Below, in pieces: positions 6,327 through 9,893 of a DNA stretch of 9,893 nucleotides. The DNA is taken from positions 1 through 9,893 of the forward strand of contig JAKCAB010000606.1 of assembly GCA_021839785.1 (NCBI GenBank). The letters are read 5' to 3'. The notes beneath the pieces were generated by a model. The model had not been told where the DNA came from, did not search any database, and saw only the letters and a list, made by a program, of their open reading frames with translations. Source of the stretch: a bacterium (lineage in GTDB: Bacteria > Verrucomicrobiota > Verrucomicrobiae > Limisphaerales > J093). Numbering within the stretch: the first letter of the stretch is position 1; each line of letters begins with the position of its first letter. A program made the position numbers and the translations under genes.

Positions 6327-7210
6327 AGGCTCAGGTGACCCAGCGCCAGCAGGCCATAAAACGTGTATTCGGCGTCGAGATGATCGTCCGCCCAATGGCC
6401 GTGGAAACCGCCCTCCGCCGACCACAGCGTGTCGAGGAAGTCCAGGCACCGCTCGTGAACACTGCTGGGAACGCGCCGTTCGAGACACGCCAGCGCGTGC
6501 AGCGCCGTGGCCGTGGAAAGCAAGTCGGGCAACGGCGCGCCAGGAACCGCCACGAAGCCGCCTTGCGGGTGCGCCTGCGCCAATATCCAGTCGCCGACCG
6601 TCGGATTCACCGGGAAGCCGAGATGCCGGATCAGCGTGACCGCGCCGGCGGTGGCGTTGAGCGCGCCCACCGGCAGCCCGGGGGCGTTGCTCCAGGCGCC
6701 GTCGGGCGTCTCGAGCCGCTTGAGGCTGCGGATCAGTTCGATCGGTTGCGGTGGGGTGTGGCCGAAATCCTCGTACGCGCCAAGCGCCACGAACGCGCCG
6801 TAGGCCGTGCTATGGGCGAGCTTGGGATCGCCTTCGTAACCGCCGTCCGGCTTGCGGAAAGTTTCGAGCCGCGCGAGCAAGGCGTGATCGAGTCCGGCGG
6901 GCATCCGGTCGCGCCCCACCGCCGCCCAGCACCGGGCGAGCGCGCCGCGATGGACGAAATCGAGGCTGGCGCCGTCGCCGAACGAGGCCAGCCACGTAGC
7001 CGTGCGGTCCGCGGGCACTGGCGCGTCGATGGCCTGCGCCCCGGCGAGCGCGAAGGTCGTGTAGTACAGGTCGGGGTCGCCGGCCCGGTTGTACGCGGCG
7101 CCGTCGGCGTTGAACTGCCGGCGATAGAAATCGCGCACCAAGCCGGCGGAATCGCCCAGCAGACGCGGTGCCAGGCGGGCGACCTGCAGGAGTTGCAGGC
7201 GCAGGCTCAC
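6323..7210 (-). CDS. Single-barrel prenyltransferase/squalene-oxidase repeat protein (295 aa)
   Basis: The fold is the alpha/alpha barrel shared by protein prenyltransferase beta subunits and one half of class II cyclases. Repeats end in PDGGYEGDP (121-129), TPDGAWSN (168-175), HPQGGFVAV (214-222) and SAEGGFHGHW (264-273). The overall layout, with LAHSTAYGAFVAL (131-143) and DAEYTFYGLLALGHL (279-293), most resembles Rab geranylgeranyltransferase beta. In those enzymes zinc is held by Asp, Cys (DxC) and His (HT). Here DLL (229-231) and YT (282-283) occupy these sites, so only the Asp remains, by eye alignment. There is no DxDD. It is therefore unlikely to be an ordinary zinc-dependent protein prenyltransferase. 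It may be a non-catalytic partner of, or an accessory cyclase domain for, the next gene. The start GTG 7210 overlaps the upstream stop as GTGA; an upstream in-frame extension has no family similarity. Confidence 0.82.
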   Translation of the reverse strand: MSLRLQLLQVARLAPRLLGDSAGLVRDFYRRQFNADGAAYNRAGDPDLYYTTFALAGAQAIDAPVPADRTATWLASFGDGASLDFVHRGALARCWAAVGRDRMPAGLDHALLARLETFRKPDGGYEGDPKLAHSTAYGAFVALGAYEDFGHTPPQPIELIRSLKRLETPDGAWSNAPGLPVGALNATAGAVTLIRHLGFPVNPTVGDWILAQAHPQGGFVAVPGAPLPDLLSTATALHALACLERRVPSSVHERCLDFLDTLWSAEGGFHGHWADDHLDAEYTFYGLLALGHLSL

Positions 7211-8955
7211 GCGGCGGCACCGGGAGCCGTTTCCGCGAGCCGTTGTTCGGCGTTCTTCTGCTCCTGCTCCTTGCACCAGCCCTTGATCTCGACGTCGTTG
7301 AAGATCTTGCCGACGACGCGGCGGAGCAGGCCTTTGAGGCTGGCGTTCTCCAACGCGGCCAGCGAGTGGATGGCCTCTTCCTTGTAGCTTTCGAGGAGGT
7401 GGCCGCAGCGCTCGTCGGCCTTGAGTTCGCGGTAAAGCGCTTCGACCGCGGCGGTGTCGGGCGTGAGCTCGCGCCGCCACAACCGGTCGAGGAACTCGCG
7501 CGGTTCGCCGCTGGCGCGTTCGCGCGCGACGGCGAGCAGCAGGCTGGGCCGGAGCCCGGCGATGTCGTTCGTCTCGCCGGCTTCGCCCAGATCGCTGAGG
7601 TCATCACGAATCTGGTAGGCGATGCCCAGCGAGCGGCTGTAGGCGCCGAGAACCTCCCGGCACTCCTCGTGGCGTCCGGCGTAAACGGCGCCGAGGCGCA
7701 GCGCCACCTCGAAAGCCGGCGCGGTTTTCTGGCGGAAAATGTCCACCACCTGGAGCGGGGTGAGCACGCCCGGCTGGCGAGCCCAGACCAGCTCCGCGCC
7801 CTGGCCGCGACACAACTCGCGCTGGCCTTCCGAGGCGACGCGCAGCATTTCCGCCCGGGCCTCGGGGTTGGCCTTGCACGAAGCCAGCAAGCGATAGCCT
7901 TCGCCGATGAGCAGGTCGCCGACGTTGAGCGCCACCGGGACGCCGTGCTCTTCATGCAGCGTTTTCTCGCCGTAGCGGGACGGGTCGTTGTCCTCGATGT
8001 CGTCGTGGATGAGCGAGGCTTTGTGGAAGCACTCGACCGCCACGGCTACTTTCCGCAGGTCATCCGGCAGATCCGTGTCGGCGCGCTCGCTCAAGGCTTG
8101 GTAGGCAGCGACCGTGAGGAAAGGGCGCCAGCGTTTGCCGGCCCGCATCAGCCACTCGCGGGCGAGGCGCTCGGTGTCGCCTTGGGCCGGGCCGAGGATG
8201 ATTTCGAGCGAAGCGGGCGTGAACCAGAAATCCACCTCGTCGCGCAGGCGGCCGAGGTCGAGCCGGCGGGTGCGGTCGTCGGCTGTGAGATGGATGTACT
8301 CCCACACCCAGTCGAGATCGACATTGGTGTCGATGCAGTCGTCCTGCAGCAACGGGATGGCGACGCCCGGAATGGCCGCGGCCTCCATGTACGGGAACGC
8401 GCGTTCCAGCACGCTGAGGCAACTGACGCCCACGATGGCCTCGATCTTGCCGGTCTGGATGAGGCTCATGACGATGGCCGAGCCTTCAGCCACCAGCACG
8501 GCATAGCCCAACTTCTCGGCCTCGTTTGTGAGATCCTGGATGGAGCACAGGCCGCACTGTTTGCAGAGCAGCCCAAACTCGTCGAACGGCGCGGGGCACT
8601 TGGCTTCGACGCGGAGGCATTTGGGCAATAGCAAAAGGCGGCGCTCAAAGGGCACGCCAGCCAGTTGCTCGCGCCACATCTCGTTGTTCAGCAGCACGCC
8701 GATGTAATCGCGGAAGATCGGATCGCACTGGAGCTGTGTCACGACGCGCTCGGCGTGGACCTTGAGTTCGTCGGCAGGCAACGGCGGCACCGGGTTGAAC
8801 TCGGCGACGTAATGCCGCACGGCTTGCAGGATGCGCAGCCGCTGCTCCGGCGTGGGCGGAATGTTCTTCTTCGGCGCGCGCCATTTTTGCTGCGGCACCA
8901 ACCGCGGCAGGCGGACGGGCGAACCGAGCGTGATTTGAAGGAGCGGCTCAATCAT
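7207..8955 (-). CDS. DUF116 domain fused to trans-polyprenyl diphosphate synthase (582 aa)
   Basis: Two domains in one frame. Residues about 60-225 match DUF116 (PF01976 type): LLLPKCLR (108-115), Cys120, LLCKQCGLCSI (129-139), VGVSCLSVL (175-183) and DDCIDT (205-210). The seven cysteines (113, 120, 131, 134, 137, 179, 207) suggest iron-sulfur binding. Residues about 245-560 are a class I isoprenyl diphosphate synthase: GKRWRP (273-278), first Asp-rich motif DDIED (318-322), GQGAEL (384-389) and second motif DDLSD (451-455). It would join isopentenyl diphosphate to an allylic diphosphate using magnesium. The small Ala five residues before the first motif, and the lack of the two-residue insertion there, argue for a product of C20 or longer, but length prediction is uncertain. 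ATG 8955 overlaps the radical SAM stop by 8 nt. The role of DUF116 is unknown. Confidence 0.92.
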   Translation of the reverse strand: MIEPLLQITLGSPVRLPRLVPQQKWRAPKKNIPPTPEQRLRILQAVRHYVAEFNPVPPLPADELKVHAERVVTQLQCDPIFRDYIGVLLNNEMWREQLAGVPFERRLLLLPKCLRVEAKCPAPFDEFGLLCKQCGLCSIQDLTNEAEKLGYAVLVAEGSAIVMSLIQTGKIEAIVGVSCLSVLERAFPYMEAAAIPGVAIPLLQDDCIDTNVDLDWVWEYIHLTADDRTRRLDLGRLRDEVDFWFTPASLEIILGPAQGDTERLAREWLMRAGKRWRPFLTVAAYQALSERADTDLPDDLRKVAVAVECFHKASLIHDDIEDNDPSRYGEKTLHEEHGVPVALNVGDLLIGEGYRLLASCKANPEARAEMLRVASEGQRELCRGQGAELVWARQPGVLTPLQVVDIFRQKTAPAFEVALRLGAVYAGRHEECREVLGAYSRSLGIAYQIRDDLSDLGEAGETNDIAGLRPSLLLAVARERASGEPREFLDRLWRRELTPDTAAVEALYRELKADERCGHLLESYKEEAIHSLAALENASLKGLLRRVVGKIFNDVEIKGWCKEQEQKNAEQRLAETAPGAAA

Positions 8956-9893
8956 TGACGGTCGTGAGTTGAGGGGCCGGAGGCTGGATCGAAGGCAGGT
9001 CGAGTTGCTGGCGCAAGCGGCGCGCTCTGGCTTCGGCGTCGTGGGCCACGTTCCGGTAGGCGCCGAAGTCGCTGAACCAATACTTCTTGGCGAGGCGGTA
9101 CATCCAATGGCGCTCAGGCACTTCCTCGCCGGGCAACCACTGGCTGAAACGCGGCGTCATCGCGTCCAATTCGGCCAAAGCGGTGCCGCGCAGGGTGGTG
9201 TCGCGCGCGCCGTGCTTTAATACCAGTTCCTTCACCAGGTCAGGTCGCTCGAGGATGACGCAGCCGCGGGTGTGCCGTCCGCTGAGTTCGCGGAAGTCAC
9301 GCAGAAACGCGGAATCCCGGATGGTCGCGTAAATGCCGCGTGGGTCGCGAATGTCCTCGGCGGCGAACTGAATGATCGGGCAAGGCTCGATGCCGCCGGT
9401 GGGCCCGACGTGATGGCTGATGCCGGTGACCATCGGGCACAGCGCTTGGCCGCGGTGGTCATAGTAGGCGTCGATGATGGCGATGGGCACCGTGGAGCGC
9501 ATGGCGACCACGAACTTGCGCACGCGTACCAGTTGGTCGGGGCGAAGCGCGAGCGCGGGATTCATCTTCGGGCCGACCGGCCGGTAGCCGTGATACCAGA
9601 CGTAATGCACGCCGCGCTTGATGAGTTCCCGCAGCCACGCCTCGGTAAGCAGATCGTCGATGTTCGTCTGGCAAAGACTGGTGGCGACGCCGGTGAGCAG
9701 GCCGGCGCGGATCGAGTGGTCGAGGCCGCGCAGGCTGCGGTTGAACACCTCCTTGCCGCCGCGGCGGTCGTTGCTGGCGAGTTCGCGGCCTTCGATCGAG
9801 ATCAACGGTGTGGCGTTGCCCAGTTCGCGCAGCCGGGCGGCCACCTTTTCCGTGATGAACTGGCCGTTGGTGAAGACCTGGAAATAGCAGTCC
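8948..9893 (-). CDS. Radical SAM protein, C-terminal 314 residues (start outside window)
   Basis: The frame is open to the window edge: DCYFQVFTNGQFITEK, VAARLRELGNATPLISIEG and LRGLDHSIRAGL are the central strands and helices of a radical SAM barrel. The CxxxCxxC cluster motif must lie upstream, outside the window, so the class call rests on the barrel pattern. Later segments are VATSLCQTNIDDL, YVWYHGYRPVGP, ALCPMVTGISHHVGP with GGIEPCPIIQFA, and HTRGCVILERPDLV. The three later cysteines could hold an auxiliary cluster in a SPASM- or twitch-like tail. I looked for HpnH (adenosylhopane synthase) features such as its C-terminal GWQKPCYLL-like segment and did not find them. It is the most upstream gene seen in the terpene operon and overlaps the synthase start by 8 nt, so it probably modifies an isoprenoid, carbon by carbon or by adenosyl transfer. 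The substrate is unknown. Confidence 0.82.
   Translation of the reverse strand, partial: DCYFQVFTNGQFITEKVAARLRELGNATPLISIEGRELASNDRRGGKEVFNRSLRGLDHSIRAGLLTGVATSLCQTNIDDLLTEAWLRELIKRGVHYVWYHGYRPVGPKMNPALALRPDQLVRVRKFVVAMRSTVPIAIIDAYYDHRGQALCPMVTGISHHVGPTGGIEPCPIIQFAAEDIRDPRGIYATIRDSAFLRDFRELSGRHTRGCVILERPDLVKELVLKHGARDTTLRGTALAELDAMTPRFSQWLPGEEVPERHWMYRLAKKYWFSDFGAYRNVAHDAEARARRLRQQLDLPSIQPPAPQLTTVND

Noticed and set aside
4845..6338. A 497-codon plus-strand open frame opposite the cyclase gene
   Set aside because: Arg/Gly/Pro-rich translation with no domain; it mirrors a clear cyclase gene on the other strand, as is common in GC-rich DNA.
6327..6488. Longer N-terminus for the cyclase (start at 6488)
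   Set aside because: The extra 54 residues overlap the upstream gene, are Arg-rich and show no cyclase similarity; GTG 6326 in a GTGA overlap is the better start.
7211..7480. Longer N-terminus for the barrel protein (start at 7480)
   Set aside because: The added 90 residues lie inside the synthase gene and are Arg/Gln-rich without similarity to the fold.
7168..8631. A 487-codon plus-strand open frame opposite the DUF116-synthase gene
   Set aside because: The minus-strand frame has full DUF116 and synthase motifs; the plus frame has none and is explained by GC-rich antisense openness.
8948..9893. HpnH (adenosylhopane synthase) identity for the radical SAM protein
   Set aside because: It sits near a hopene-cyclase-like gene, but the C-terminal HpnH features are absent and the CxxxCxxC region is outside the window.
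1..9893. CRISPR array or tRNA genes
   Set aside because: I saw no regularly spaced direct repeats and no cloverleaf with a recognisable T-loop on either strand.

Overview
The window looks like a chromosomal segment from a GC-rich bacterium, most likely in the Verrucomicrobiota (Pedosphaera/Limisphaera-like) or a related PVC lineage. This placement is an inference. It rests on GC-rich coding style, weak use of Shine-Dalgarno sites, the style of the IS4-type transposase, the fused DUF116/polyprenyl synthase, and long intergenic stretches full of hairpins. No rRNA or marker gene is present to confirm it.

Layout. (1) 1-594 (+): the 3' part of a ROK-family sugar kinase, cut by the left edge. (2) 595-1166: non-coding, with several short hairpins. 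(3) 1167-about 2263 (+): an isolated integron-type island. One complete gene cassette (1167-1862) carries a small two-helix membrane-anchored protein and ends in a convincing attC site at 1773-1868. A second small ORF (1877-2263) sits directly after the recombination point, as cassette genes do. No integrase is in the window. (4) 2402-3879 (-): a long hairpin, then the 3' half of a putative ABC exporter membrane gene joined near 3247 to the 5' two-thirds of an IS4-type transposase gene. Both are broken, which suggests a deletion between an insertion sequence and its neighbour. (5) 3880-4355: mostly non-coding debris. A small plus-strand ORF (4356-4589) follows, with strong GC3 coding bias, and it runs tail-to-tail into the next block.

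(6) 4575-9893 (-): the main system, a tightly packed four-gene operon read right to left. The order is a radical SAM protein (5' end outside the window), a DUF116 iron-sulfur-like domain fused to a trans-polyprenyl diphosphate synthase, a single-barrel protein of the prenyltransferase/squalene-oxidase repeat fold, and a class II terpene cyclase of the squalene-hopene cyclase type with an intact DxDD motif. Adjacent genes overlap by 8, 4 and 4 nt, so they are probably translated together.

The operon reads as an isoprenoid pathway: a linear polyprenyl diphosphate is made, then cyclised by protonation, with radical chemistry or an iron-sulfur protein adding or controlling a modification. No squalene synthase is visible, so a polyprenyl diphosphate may be the cyclase substrate instead of squalene. 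The fused synthase, and a barrel protein that seems to have lost two of the three zinc ligands of protein prenyltransferases, make this the most interesting part of the window.
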